Shown here: piece by piece, positions 47,132-56,669 of the stretch | Numbering within the stretch: position 1 is the first letter of the stretch | Layout: every line of letters begins with the position of its first letter | Assembly: GCA_942492935.1 (NCBI GenBank) | Contig: OW818654.1 | Coordinates: forward strand, 682,001-746,000 | DNA from: JANJUO01 sp942492935 | GTDB lineage: Bacteria > Bacteroidota > Ignavibacteria > Kapaibacteriales > UBA2268 | Direction: 5' to 3' | DNA: 64,000 bases | Translations under genes and position numbers: made by a program | The notes under the pieces: model-generated | Databases searched by the model: none | What the model was told of the DNA's origin: nothing | The model's input: the letters and a program-made list of their open reading frames with translations, nothing else

Positions 47132-47884
47132 AAAGAACAGAATTCAAAATTAAGATATTTTTACTATATACGCAAGAAAAAAATTTATTTTTTTGAAAAT
47201 TTTTTTATTTTTTTTGGATTCAATTTATAGCAATATTAATAAGTATTTAATTTTATTTATACTTACAAACGCAAAATATTTTGCTGTAAACTAAAATTTT
47301 TTTACTTTTTTTTGAATTTTTTCAATTATTTTTGCAGAATTTTGAATCAAAAGATTTACCATATAAAAATTAATACCACAACGAGATTTTTTTTGAAATA
47401 AATTTGGTAGCTTATACCAAGTTGCGTTCAAAGATAAAAGATATAAATCCTTTAAAATTCCAACGGGATTAAATATTTTATTTTATAATATTTTCAATTA
47501 TTAATATTGAAGTATATCTTTTACATCAATCACTTAGGGATAAATAGATTCTGGAACAAGTTACCAATGACATCTTTTTTCCTTGGATCAGTATGACGAC
47601 TTTTGAGGCAGTTCCAATTAACTTCGGATGAAGGAAATCCTCCTTAATCCACTTTTAATAAAGGGGGAAAGGGGGATTTGAATTAATTCTACATTGAGGG
47701 TTCTGAAACAATCTACCAATGACTATAATTTTTTATAATGGTGTAATTTCGCATGTTTTTTAAATATATTATTCCGCACTTCAGAATGAAAACTTAAGTA
47801 GTGCATTAATAAAATGAAACATCCAAAGTCGCTAAGACTTTGGATGTTTTTTGAGGTTTTAAATAAAGCTGAAATTATTGCAAC
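47132..47884. other. Long intergenic region with short repeat remnants
   Basis: No gene. It holds TTCTGGAACAAGTTACC and TTCTGAAACAATCTACC, members of the repeat also seen near 30.0 and 35.2 kb, a G-rich AAGGGGGAAAGGGGG stretch near 47665, and the hairpin at 47820-47846. Confidence 0.5.
47820..47846. terminator. Hairpin behind the P5C dehydrogenase gene
   Basis: CATCCAAAGTC (47820-47830) and GACTTTGGATG (47836-47846) form a perfect 11-bp stem with a 5-base loop. T-runs occur on both sides (TTTTTTG on the plus strand, TTTCATTTTA on the minus strand). Confidence 0.7.
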
Positions 47885-49429
47885 TTAAATTTTTGTTGCT
47901 ACTGATTTTCCTTGCAAGAATAAATTCAAATAATCACGGCTACCAGCTTTTGAATCTGTACCAGACATATTGAATCCACCAAATGGATGAACATCAACCA
48001 TAGCGCCAGTACATTTACGATTGATATATAAATTACCGCAATGATAAACTTTTTTAGCTAACGCAATTTTCTCTTCATTGTCGGTATAAACTGCACCAGT
48101 TAAGCCATAGATAGTGCCATTTACTATATTTAATCCATCTTCAAAATCTTTACATTTTGAAACAGCTAATACTGGTCCAAATATTTCTTCTTGTGAAATT
48201 CTTGCATTAGGGTCAACATCTACAAAAACAGTTGGTTTGATAAAATATCCTTCTCTTTCTTCATCTCTACCACCACCATTGAGTAGTTTGCCTTCTTTTT
48301 TACCGATTTCAATATAACCTAAAATTGATTCCATAGCTTTTTTGCTAATTACTGGACCTGAATAATAATTTTCAACAGGGTCGCCAATTTGTAATTTATC
48401 TACTGCTAGTTTTAGTTTAGCTACAAATTCATCATAGATATCTTGATGAATAATTGCTCTTGAACAAGCTGAACATTTTTGACCTTGGAAACCAAATGCA
48501 GAAGCAACTACACCAGCAACAGCAGTATCAACATTTGTTTCTGAATCAACAAGTATTGCATCTTTACCTCCCATTTCTGCAACTACACGTTTAATCCAAA
48601 TTTGACCCGGATTTGTTTTAGCTGCTCTTTCGATAATTCTCAAACCAACTTCCATTGAACCAGTGAACGAAATAAATCTCGTCTTCGGATGGTCGATTAA
48701 ATAATCGCCAGCTTCAGCACCACTTGCAACGAAGAAATTTAAAACGCCTTCAGGAAGTCCAATTTTTCTAAAAATATCAGCAAGTAACCAAGCCATCATT
48801 GGAGTTTCGGAAGAAGGTTTCAAAACAACAGTATTACCGGCAGCAATTGCAGCAGTTGTAATACCAGCCATTATTGCAAACGGGAAATTCCAAGGTGGAA
48901 CGCACACACCAACACCAAGTGGTACGTAGAAATATTCATTTTTCTCGCCTTCCCAAGGAGTGAGAGGTTGCAATTCAGCATAACGAAGTGCTTCTCTGCC
49001 ATAGAATTCAAGGAAGTCAATACCTTCGCAAGTGTCAGCATCAGCTTCAGCATAGCTTTTTCCAGCTTCCATAATCATCCACGCATTTATTTCTAATCTG
49101 CGTTTTTTGATTTCTTCGGCAGCTTTGAATAGGAAGTTTGCTCTTTCTTCAGCACTTGTATATTTCCAAGTTTCAAAAGCTTTTGCAGCTGATTGAATAG
49201 CTAATTCAGCTTCTGCTTGACCTGCTTTTTGGAAAGTACCAATCACTTCAGATGGATGAGCAGGATTATAAGATATAGTTTTTTTATCGGTAAAAATTTC
49301 TTGATTACCGATATAGTTAGGATATTCTTTACCTAAATTAGATTTTACGTATTCAATAGCGTCTTTCTGTTTTTTTAAGTTTTCGGGGTTTGACCAATCA
49401 AGGTAAACTGCATTTACGAAAGGTGTCAT
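47885..49429 (-). CDS. L-glutamate gamma-semialdehyde (1-pyrroline-5-carboxylate) dehydrogenase
   Basis: About 514 residues from ATG 49429, preceded by a good Shine-Dalgarno (GGAGTT, 10 bases upstream); a start at 49441 would lie inside that site. The aldehyde dehydrogenase core shows NAD-binding (GVGVCVPPWNFPFAIMAG), ISFTGSMEVGLRI, catalytic Glu in AEMGGKDAI and catalytic Cys in GFQGQKCSACSR. The RocA/PruA-type end (DYLNLFLQGKSVATKI) fits. It is the second step of proline breakdown to glutamate. No proline dehydrogenase is adjacent. Confidence 0.93.
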   Translation of the reverse strand: MTPFVNAVYLDWSNPENLKKQKDAIEYVKSNLGKEYPNYIGNQEIFTDKKTISYNPAHPSEVIGTFQKAGQAEAELAIQSAAKAFETWKYTSAEERANFLFKAAEEIKKRRLEINAWMIMEAGKSYAEADADTCEGIDFLEFYGREALRYAELQPLTPWEGEKNEYFYVPLGVGVCVPPWNFPFAIMAGITTAAIAAGNTVVLKPSSETPMMAWLLADIFRKIGLPEGVLNFFVASGAEAGDYLIDHPKTRFISFTGSMEVGLRIIERAAKTNPGQIWIKRVVAEMGGKDAILVDSETNVDTAVAGVVASAFGFQGQKCSACSRAIIHQDIYDEFVAKLKLAVDKLQIGDPVENYYSGPVISKKAMESILGYIEIGKKEGKLLNGGGRDEEREGYFIKPTVFVDVDPNARISQEEIFGPVLAVSKCKDFEDGLNIVNGTIYGLTGAVYTDNEEKIALAKKVYHCGNLYINRKCTGAMVDVHPFGGFNMSGTDSKAGSRDYLNLFLQGKSVATKI

Positions 49430-49441
49430 TTCTAACTCCAA

Positions 49442-49943
49442 ATAAAATAATCAAAAAATTCAAAATAACTATTACAAAATTACGAACTTAAAAGGAATTT
49501 ACAATGAAAAAGGATAGGGAAAATTAAAATTGTTTAATAATGTTTAATCATAATTTAAAATGTAAATTAAAGGGGTAGCAAAATTATATCTATTTTTTTA
49601 TATTCATAAATAGTCAATTTGATATTTATAATTTGATAGAAAAGTTTGCAACAATTTTTACTAACTTGCTTTCAAGAATATAAAAAAAATTATATATCCC
49701 ATTGATTCTTTCTTCCTGAATATCATTTACTCGCGGTACGTCATTAGAAACAAAGTGAGAAATCCATATATTATTCTACAAGTTAGTAAAAAATGGATTC
49801 CTCCATTCATTCGGAATGACAATTTATGAGTTTATAATATTGAGCCAATGTCGAATTTATTCTTCTTTGCTTGAAAGCAATTTGGTATTGCTTGTATAAC
49901 TGTTATGAATTAATAAGCTATATAATTTTATTTTCATAGCTTA
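49442..49943. other. Intergenic region, no gene seen
   Basis: Besides the promoter it is AT-rich. It has a GGATTCCTCCATTCATTCGG stretch with AATGACA behind it (49793-49820), a repeat type seen widely in Bacteroidota intergenic DNA. Confidence 0.5.
49476..49506 (-). promoter_or_regulatory. Bacteroidetes-type promoter of the P5C dehydrogenase gene
   Basis: On the minus strand ATTG (49503-49506 region) lies 19 bases before TAATTTTG (49483-49476), a good TTTG-N19-TAnnTTTG match. It lies about 47 bases before the start. Confidence 0.5.
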
Positions 49944-50243
49944 TTAATTTGCAATAACGGATTCTTCTCTTTTATCTTTAATAAAAAAATAATAAAAGAA
50001 TATGATTTCAGGAATTACAAGCAATACAAGAGATAATGTATCTTGTGTGAAGTAAATTGTATTCCATTCGTAAGGCATTATTAGTCTTGCAATTGCACCT
50101 GTTAATGCCCATCCGATTGCAAAAAACAATCCTATTACCAATACACCGAGAATGCCGTAGCGGACATCACGTGACTGCCAATTTTTCGTAAAAGCATAAA
50201 TTGCTGCTACAATATGTAAATGAAATATTAATAATTCTATCAT
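49944..50243 (-). CDS. Small three-helix membrane protein, unknown
   Basis: 99 residues with about three membrane segments (LLIFHLHIVAAIYAFT, YGILGVLVIGLFFAIGWALT, LSLVLLVIPEIIFFYYFFI) and a charged end (KDKREESVIAN). No family recognised. It points away from the cutA-lipB-lnt operon (54 bases between the starts), so the two could share a promoter region. Confidence 0.7.
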   Translation of the reverse strand: MIELLIFHLHIVAAIYAFTKNWQSRDVRYGILGVLVIGLFFAIGWALTGAIARLIMPYEWNTIYFTQDTLSLVLLVIPEIIFFYYFFIKDKREESVIAN

Positions 50244-50297
50244 ACTTTCGTTTCTATGTTTTTTTAAAATGCAAAATTAATAAAAAATTGGTGGATT

Positions 50298-50627
50298 ATG
50301 AAAGAAACAAATGAATATTGCATAGTTTATGTTTCAGCAAGCTCTTATGAAAATGCTATACATATATCAAGAATATTGATTTCTGAGAAATTAGCTGCTT
50401 GTTGTTCAATTACACAAGGTGCTACTTCGATATATGAATGGGAAGGACAGATTGAGGAACGTATTGAATGTATTATTATGATTAAAACCCATAAGAACAC
50501 ATTAGAAATACTCTCAGAGCGAATTTCTGAGTTACACACCGATAAAGTGCCAGAAATTATATCAATATCAATTGATGCTGCTTCTGAAGACTATATAAAT
50601 TGGATGAATTCGGTATTGGTTAATTGA
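50298..50627 (+). CDS. cutA: Divalent-cation tolerance protein CutA
   Basis: 109 residues. It has the CutA features: KLAACCSITQGATSIYEWEG, then EERIECIIMIKTHKN and LHTDKVPEIISISIDAASEDYINWM. It forms a small trimeric ferredoxin-like protein linked to copper tolerance in E. coli; the real role is unsettled. Its stop overlaps the lipB start (TGATG), so both are coupled. Confidence 0.93.
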   Translation: MKETNEYCIVYVSASSYENAIHISRILISEKLAACCSITQGATSIYEWEGQIEERIECIIMIKTHKNTLEILSERISELHTDKVPEIISISIDAASEDYINWMNSVLVN

Positions 50628-51259
50628 TGGGAAATTTTATATTTGAAGACTGGGGACTTATTGAATATTATTCTGCGTGGGATAAACAAAAACAATTAGT
50701 TGCCGAAGTGCAGACTGGGCAAAGAATTAGTACTTTAGTATTTTGCGAGCATCCATCAGTTATTACAATTGGTAGAAGCGGAAGTGGAGATAATGTAGTT
50801 ATTCAGGAAGATTTTCTGAAGCAGTTAGGTATTTCTGTTGTTAATATTGAGCGTGGTGGCGATGTAACACTTCATAATCCCGGACAATTAGTTGGCTATC
50901 CGATATTTAATTTAGCAAATTTCAAACAAGATTTGCATTGGTTTTTACGAGAAATAGAACAATGTTTAATCGAACTTGTTGCAGAATATGGAATCTTTGC
51001 TGATAGAGTTACTGGAATGACGGGTGTATGGATAGATGAGCAACGGAAAATTGCAGCGATGGGTATGCACTGTTCTCGCTGGGTTACATCTCATGGTTTT
51101 GCTTTAAATGTTAACAACAATTTGATTGAATTCTCCTATATTGTTCCTTGTGGTATTAAAGGAAAAGAAGTTACATCAATACAAATTGAAACAGGCAAGG
51201 AAATTGATTTTTCGGATTTAAAGAATAGATTATTGGCAATATTCAGAAAACATTTTTAA
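50627..51259 (+). CDS. lipB: Octanoyl-[acyl-carrier-protein] transferase
   Basis: 210 residues. The LipB signature RGGDVTLHNPGQLVGYPIFN is complete. AAMGMHCSRWVTSHGFALNVN follows, with the catalytic Lys/Cys pair seen in the later YIVPCGIKGKEVTS (Cys). It moves octanoyl groups from ACP to lipoyl domains of 2-oxoacid dehydrogenases, the first step of lipoate synthesis. It starts inside the cutA stop and is followed by lnt 19 bases on. No lipA in this window. Confidence 0.95.
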   Translation: MGNFIFEDWGLIEYYSAWDKQKQLVAEVQTGQRISTLVFCEHPSVITIGRSGSGDNVVIQEDFLKQLGISVVNIERGGDVTLHNPGQLVGYPIFNLANFKQDLHWFLREIEQCLIELVAEYGIFADRVTGMTGVWIDEQRKIAAMGMHCSRWVTSHGFALNVNNNLIEFSYIVPCGIKGKEVTSIQIETGKEIDFSDLKNRLLAIFRKHF

Positions 51260-51278
51260 ATTTTAAAATGGAATTAAC

Positions 51279-52946
51279 TTGAAAACAAGTAAAAAGTTTT
51301 TGTTTGCTTTGCTGTCTGGTTTTTTGCTGGCACTATCATTTCCACCAATGCCATTTTATTTATTTGCATTCATAGCTTTTGTACCAATTTTATTTGTGAT
51401 TACAAATGAAGAAAAGTTCAAGCATAAGAATTTGATGATTTATTTAGTATTTTTTATTTATCACACAGGTACAAATTGGTGGATTTCAAGTTGGCAAAGT
51501 GAAACAGACCCATTTTTGATGGCTTCGGGCTTAGCATTGTGTTTTGTACATCCCTTATTGTTTATGCTCCCCATTGGATTATTTTCATTAATTAAGAAAA
51601 AAATATCAACAAATTTAGCATTATGGTTATTTCCATTTTTATGGACTGGTTTTGAATTTGCTCATGGTTTGGGTGAATTTTCCTATCCATGGCTCTCAAT
51701 CGGCAACACACAGTTTTACAATCATTATTGGGTACAAATAATTGATATTATTGGGGCTTATGGCGCTTCTTTTTTGATAGCTTTGATTAATGTTTTGATG
51801 CTGAAATTAATTTTATTCATCAGGAAAAACACACTAAAAAGTAATGAAATATTCAAATATGCTAAAAGTAGAAATTATATTATTGCAATAGTTTTATTAA
51901 TATTGATTCCAAATATTTACGGAATTTTTCGAGTTAATCATTTTGATATCCTTAAATATTCAGATTATATGGGAAAATCTCTGAATGTTGGTATTATTCA
52001 GCCCAATATTAATCCATGGCGAAAATGGGAAACATCTGTGCCTGAGCAAATTGAAATTCATAAACACTTGCAAGATTCTTTAAGTCTAACGAATCCTAAA
52101 CTTGATTTGGCAGTATGGTGTGAAACTTCAATTCCATATATGAATATCGAAACTAATGCTTTTCATGAATATCCTAACTTAACAAATTGGGTTGACACTT
52201 CAAATGTTGCTTTGCTTACTGGTTTTACTGAATTGAAATTGTTTGACAATGAAAAAGAAGCCACTCCAACAGCAAGAAAACTCGGCAGTTCATCTTTGTT
52301 GTATGAATCATATAATACTGCACTATTATTAAGCCCAAATATAAAAGACAAAAATCGTCAAATCTATAAAAAAATGAGATTGACTCCAATGGCAGAACGT
52401 TTGCCTTATGCAGATTATTTACTATTTGCACGTGGTTGGTTTGAATGGAGCGTTGGTATTTCAGCTTGGGGAATTGGCAAAGAACAAAAGAATTTAAATC
52501 TATATAGCAATACTGACTCTATTCCGATTGCAACGATTATTTGTATTGAATCTATTTATCCAGATTTCGTAAGAAATTTCGCAAATCAAGGAGCAGAATT
52601 ATTTACAGTTATTACAAATGATGCTTGGTATGACTATACATTCGGACCCCGTCAGCATTATATTCTGGCGGCTATGCGTGCTATTGAAAATCGCAGATAT
52701 CTTGTAAGAGCTGCAAATTCAGGTATTTCTGGAATTATTTCTCCAACAGGCGAGAGCATTATCGAGGCACCACCTTATAAATCAATTGCGATTTCTGGAA
52801 ATGTACAATTACAGACATCCAAAACTTTTTATACTAAGTATGGTGATATTATTGCTTGGCTAAGCATTTTCATATCATTAGCTTCTTTAGTATTCATAAT
52901 TTTCAAGAAGAAAGAAAATAACGACAAAAGTTTAGCTGTTGAATAA
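51279..52946 (+). CDS. lnt: Apolipoprotein N-acyltransferase
   Basis: 555 residues from TTG 51279; the frame has a stop at 51264-51266, so this is the only good start. Six to seven N-terminal membrane segments (1-215) are followed by a nitrilase-like domain (about 235-520) and a last membrane helix. Catalytic Glu in LAVWCETSIPY, Lys in YKKMRLTPMAERLPY and Cys in TIICIESIYPDF are all present. It adds the third acyl chain to lipoproteins in the inner membrane. It is the last gene of the cutA-lipB-lnt run. Confidence 0.95.
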   Translation: MKTSKKFLFALLSGFLLALSFPPMPFYLFAFIAFVPILFVITNEEKFKHKNLMIYLVFFIYHTGTNWWISSWQSETDPFLMASGLALCFVHPLLFMLPIGLFSLIKKKISTNLALWLFPFLWTGFEFAHGLGEFSYPWLSIGNTQFYNHYWVQIIDIIGAYGASFLIALINVLMLKLILFIRKNTLKSNEIFKYAKSRNYIIAIVLLILIPNIYGIFRVNHFDILKYSDYMGKSLNVGIIQPNINPWRKWETSVPEQIEIHKHLQDSLSLTNPKLDLAVWCETSIPYMNIETNAFHEYPNLTNWVDTSNVALLTGFTELKLFDNEKEATPTARKLGSSSLLYESYNTALLLSPNIKDKNRQIYKKMRLTPMAERLPYADYLLFARGWFEWSVGISAWGIGKEQKNLNLYSNTDSIPIATIICIESIYPDFVRNFANQGAELFTVITNDAWYDYTFGPRQHYILAAMRAIENRRYLVRAANSGISGIISPTGESIIEAPPYKSIAISGNVQLQTSKTFYTKYGDIIAWLSIFISLASLVFIIFKKKENNDKSLAVE

Positions 52947-53036
52947 AGATGTAATTGTTCTACTTAATTAAGTGTTTGGGTTGCGTTGCATTGAGATTGC
53001 ATTGAATGAATCTTGCCGAAGTGTCGAAGTGCATGG

Positions 53037-53085
53037 TTTGTTTAGATGGACGCCACCTTAGAGGTGGAGTCCATCTATGACTTGT
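53037..53085. repeat. Short form of the AGATGGAC/GTCCATCT inverted repeat
   Basis: AGATGGACGCCACCT and AGGTGGAGTCCATCT, nearly perfect complements, are separated by only three bases. The same arms, with a ~50-base AT-rich spacer, frame the intergenic repeats between 55.7 and 63.4 kb. This is the compact member of that family. Confidence 0.75.
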
Positions 53086-53253
53086 TATTCAATCTCGCTC
53101 GAATTGTTGGACTTAATAAAGATATAAAAAAAATTCAATACAAGTTTGTAATTATATAAATTTGAATTTTTCTTTGAATGTGCAAATAATTCTTTTATAA
53201 AATCATTTTTATTTCTAAATTTGTTTTTTAGATTTTACAAAAGGTTATTCAAT

Positions 53254-54564
53254 ATGCAGTTTCTTTTAATATGTTTATTTAGCATTATACTAACATCGCT
53301 TAGTATTTTTTCACAAAATGTAAATGTCAAAGTTAAAACTACCATTTCGTATTATGGTAAAATTTCCAATGAAAATCAAACTGTATTTTATGATGCTACC
53401 AATTATCCTTTTATCAAAGAAGTAGCAGTTAAACTAAAAAAGGATAGTGTAATATCAATTCCAAAGGGAAATTATATCATAAAAGCGGATTTCCCAGATT
53501 TTACTCAAGCATACTCAAGCAGTTCAACTTTTTATCCTCGACACTTTTTAGCCAATCATAAATCTATATGGGATGCTACTATTATTAGAATAGAAAATGA
53601 TACAACATTGACTGAAGTATTTGATCCTCCAGTTTACGAAAGTGATAGTTACTCTTTACCTTCAAGAACAAAAATTAGTATTCTAAATAAGGACAATGAA
53701 AAAATTGAATCAGTAGTGGTAACAGTTTATCAAAAAGAACAATCAAATCAACAAGGAATTCCATACAATTATCATACTACTGCAATGTATCATAAAACTT
53801 ATAATAGTTACTATTTGATAACAAAAGATTTTCATAATTCATATTATGCTTTTTTGTTTGATATTACAGGAAATTATTTACCTGGTTATATTACAACCGA
53901 TAGTTCTGTTACTCAAAATTTGGCACATGCATTTAAATTAAGTGGGAAAGAAGCCCTATCAAGTTATTATAAATCTTATACAATCAAGATGGAAAAAGTT
54001 GTCCCTCCAAATGGCGAATTTAAAATTCGTGGTATTTTGGACTCAACAATATTGCAAATAATTGACAAGAATGATGCTCAATTACAATCAAATATGCCTA
54101 TAAAATGGGGAATCGTTGTTGCATATAATGAAAATAATCAACCTGCTGGATTTGCTTTTACAGATACAGAAGGTAAATTTGAAATTGGTAAATTAACTGC
54201 TGGAAAATATTCAATTAAGGCAAATTATTTATCTATGCAGAAAGTTGTTGCAACTGAAATAGATAATTCGGGCAATACAAAGGAGTTAAACATTACTCTT
54301 GACGTTCCAAATGAAAGTGATGATTTCAAACTTTATCCAAATCCAACAAATGGCAATTGTAAATTATATCTTAAATTACCACAAGCATCTAATAATTTAA
54401 TCAAAATAACAGATTTGAATGGTAATGAAGTATATAATTTTACTACTGAATTTACTGATTTAATAGATTATTCTTTAGATTTGAATAATTATTCTCAAGG
54501 TGTTTATAATTTAATTATACAAAATGAAAATAATACATTTACCAAAAAGATAGTTAAAAATTAA
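53254..54564 (+). CDS. Secreted protein with T9SS type A sorting domain
   Basis: About 436 residues from ATG 53254, which begins a signal peptide (MQFLLICLFSIILTSLSIFS); a start at 53221 would put extra residues in front. A central ~300-residue region has no clear family but includes a carboxypeptidase-regulatory-like fold (FAFTDTEGKFEIGKLTAGKY). The end (FKLYPNPTNGNCKLYLKLP ... GVYNLIIQNENNTFTKKIV) is a type A Por secretion tail. It directs the protein through the type IX system to the cell surface. Its function is not known. Confidence 0.85.
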   Translation: MQFLLICLFSIILTSLSIFSQNVNVKVKTTISYYGKISNENQTVFYDATNYPFIKEVAVKLKKDSVISIPKGNYIIKADFPDFTQAYSSSSTFYPRHFLANHKSIWDATIIRIENDTTLTEVFDPPVYESDSYSLPSRTKISILNKDNEKIESVVVTVYQKEQSNQQGIPYNYHTTAMYHKTYNSYYLITKDFHNSYYAFLFDITGNYLPGYITTDSSVTQNLAHAFKLSGKEALSSYYKSYTIKMEKVVPPNGEFKIRGILDSTILQIIDKNDAQLQSNMPIKWGIVVAYNENNQPAGFAFTDTEGKFEIGKLTAGKYSIKANYLSMQKVVATEIDNSGNTKELNITLDVPNESDDFKLYPNPTNGNCKLYLKLPQASNNLIKITDLNGNEVYNFTTEFTDLIDYSLDLNNYSQGVYNLIIQNENNTFTKKIVKN

Positions 54565-54670
54565 GGTTGATAACTTTGTTGAATTATAAAACTAATTGAA
54601 AACTACCTCCGATATTGTTATTAGAGGTAGTTTAGTTTTATGTAAATACTCAATACCTTACTGAATGAAA

Positions 54671-54800
54671 AATTCTTTGAATATCCCAGCGGGAATGAAT
54701 ATCAAGTAATACACATTCAACTCCTACGGAGTTTGAGGACTTCTGTGTAATTCTTTTGTTACAAACATTTAATCCCTATGGGATTTTTAAGGATTTTATT
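54671..54800. repeat. Diverged copy of the composite repeat
   Basis: It ends in TTGTTACAAACATTTAATCC and GGGATTTTTAAGG, matching the right end of the 1508-1720 element, and has a CTCCTACGGAG hairpin inside. The central AACCCCACC hairpins are missing. Confidence 0.65.
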
Positions 54801-54892
54801 AATATTTTTTATTTTGCCATTATTCATTTACTCATATAATCTGAAAATGCTATTATACATTTAATTTGAAAACGACTTTATGGTTACCAAAT

Positions 54893-55465
54893 ATGCTTAA
54901 TAAAGAATTCTATTTACAAGATACTATTACTATTGCACGAGAATTAATAGGAGCAACATTTGTTCGTAAATTCGGCAATGAATTTATTTCTGGTAGAATA
55001 GTTGAAACAGAGGCATATCTTTCTACAAACGATGAAGCAAGTCATTCAAGCAGAGGTATTACAAAACGAAATGCTGCTATGTTTGAAAGTGGTGGAATTT
55101 TGTATGTTTATCTAATTTATGGAATTCATCATTGTATAAATGTAGTAACTGAAGGTAAAGAAATTGGGTCGGCAGTATTAATTCGTGCATTAGAACCAAT
55201 TACAGGTATTGATACAATGAAAGAAAACAGAAATGAGAACAATATATTGAAATTATGCAAAGGACCAGCAAATTTAACAAAAGCATTAGGATTGAATTTA
55301 ACGCATAATTTTTCTTCTTTAATTTCAGATAATCTATACATCATTCCAAAAAGTAATGAGGTTTCAATTTCTACATCAGAACGTATTGGAATTAACAAAT
55401 CGAAAGACCTTCAATTAAGATTTTGTGAAACTGGGTCAGCTTATGTATCATCAAACAAGAAATAA
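54893..55465 (+). CDS. DNA-3-methyladenine glycosylase (AAG/MPG family)
   Basis: About 190 residues from ATG 54893; an in-frame TTG at 54866 is less likely. The catalytic Glu/Tyr region RIVETEAYLS and the GILYVYLIYGIHHCINVVT segment are the hallmarks of the AAG family. It removes alkylated or deaminated purines from DNA. It is the last ordinary gene before the array of small modules. Confidence 0.93.
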   Translation: MLNKEFYLQDTITIARELIGATFVRKFGNEFISGRIVETEAYLSTNDEASHSSRGITKRNAAMFESGGILYVYLIYGIHHCINVVTEGKEIGSAVLIRALEPITGIDTMKENRNENNILKLCKGPANLTKALGLNLTHNFSSLISDNLYIIPKSNEVSISTSERIGINKSKDLQLRFCETGSAYVSSNKK

Positions 55466-55739
55466 TATTTAGGTTAGTTCAATTATACAAATTCAAGCCA
55501 ACTGTATTGTTGTAAATTGATTTAAAATCTGTCACATCCATAAGATTCATAATTATATTTATGGAATTATCGATTTATACTAAGTAGTTGCATTAAATTT
55601 AATTATCGAGTAGAAATAGTCGTTGGTATTTCAAGGGCTGAAAATTTTCTTTTTCAATTCATCGAATTATTTTTATATTTGGGCAGTTATTTAATTGAAT
55701 GGTAGAAATTAATTTTTGAATTTCAAAGAAATATAAGGT

Positions 55740-55780
55740 ATGAAAGTCAAAGAAATTATAAAAATAATTGAAAATGATGT
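55740..55780 (+). pseudogene. 5' fragment of a hicA-like toxin gene
   Basis: ATG at 55740 opens MKVKEIIKIIEND, the usual beginning of HicA proteins. After the Asp codon the sequence changes to the repeat element (TCATCCACCTG), which replaces the expected GW.. and catalytic His part. Only ~13 residues remain. Short, so the call rests on the pattern. Confidence 0.5.
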
Positions 55781-55895
55781 CATCCACCTGTCTTATAATT
55801 TTGATTTTATTTGAATAATTGTACTTTTTCGAGGCGAAAGTCCATCTGAATAACAAAAGATGTCTCCAGCCCACAAAATGCATGAGATATTTAAA
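55780..55895. repeat. Boundary repeat with AGCCC box (before the GNAT-like unit)
   Basis: CCACCTGTCTT...GATTTTATTTGAATAATTG...GGCGAAAGTCCATCTGAA, then CCAGCCCACAAAATG. Same family as 56670-56925, 57439-57650, 59990-60110 and 63252-63425. The terminator part is missing on the left here. Confidence 0.7.
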
Positions 55896-55926
55896 ATATT
55901 AGAATATTAAATTCGTTTTTTTTATT

Positions 55927-56448
55927 ATGGATAATGAATTAAATTATATTGATATAGAAATTGATAAACTTACAAAGTCTATTGAAAATGTAATTACTCA
56001 TGAAGTGTTTGATACTGAATTAATTAAAATTTCTTATACAAATACTTATGTAGTAAACCCAAATGATTGGATATTTGATTGGAAATCCCAAATTGCTAAA
56101 ACGGAGAGAGAAGTATATAAACTTGTGATTAAGGAAAATCATGAACAGATTCAAGGATTGATTAGTTTAACAGACAGATTAGACCACATTTATATCAATT
56201 TATTAGAAAGATCAAATTTAAACAAGGGCAAAAATAAAATATATTATGGTGTTCCTGGCAATTTAGTTTCTTATGCTTGCAAAGTCTCATTTGACAAAGG
56301 ATACGAAGGATTTGTAGCATTTGATGCCAAAACAAAATTAATTCAACATTATCAAGAAACACTTTTCGCTTCTCATTTTAAAGGAACAAGGATGTTTATT
56401 GATACAATTGCCGCAACAAAATTAGTAAATCAATATTTTAATAGGTAA
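55927..56448 (+). CDS. GNAT-like protein of unknown substrate
   Basis: 173 residues. The segment VSYACKVSFDKGYEGFVAFDAKTKLIQHY has the look of the acetyl-CoA-binding half of GNAT acetyltransferases, and the following LFASHFKGTRMFID of the last strand. The N-terminal half (DWIFDWKSQIAKTEREVYKLVI) is not familiar. A 56-residue gene follows 4 bases later. In a region full of TA pairs it may be a toxin of the acetyltransferase type or a plain cargo enzyme; nothing here decides between them. Confidence 0.55.
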   Translation: MDNELNYIDIEIDKLTKSIENVITHEVFDTELIKISYTNTYVVNPNDWIFDWKSQIAKTEREVYKLVIKENHEQIQGLISLTDRLDHIYINLLERSNLNKGKNKIYYGVPGNLVSYACKVSFDKGYEGFVAFDAKTKLIQHYQETLFASHFKGTRMFIDTIAATKLVNQYFNR

Positions 56449-56452
56449 AATT

Positions 56453-56623
56453 ATGGGACTCATCAAAGAATCAAAAGATGTAGATTTTTATGTAATTGAA
56501 AAAAAATGGTCAATCAAGGAACTACAAGAATTTAGCAAATTGATTGAAAAGAAGAAACAGTTACATAAGATTCCAACAAATCGTATTTCAAAAAGAGAAT
56601 TTGTCAATAAATCAATAGTGTAA
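56453..56623 (+). CDS. Small charged partner of the GNAT-like gene
   Basis: 56 residues, basic and helical (EKKWSIKELQEFSKLIEKKK, ending in KREFVNKSIV). It begins 4 bases after the GNAT-like gene. It could be the antitoxin or a small accessory protein. No family recognised. Confidence 0.6.
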   Translation: MGLIKESKDVDFYVIEKKWSIKELQEFSKLIEKKKQLHKIPTNRISKREFVNKSIV

Positions 56624-56669
56624 ACCTGTCCCAATATGGCTTTAGAAATTTCTTTTCTCAAAATTTCCC

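Larger units (their letters stand above)
55466..55926. other. Start of the module array: HicA fragment and boundary repeat
   Basis: No intact gene. A cut-off hicA-like beginning (55740) runs straight into an inverted-repeat element (about 55780-55855) with the CCAGCCCA box behind it (55866), just before the GNAT-like gene. Confidence 0.6.
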
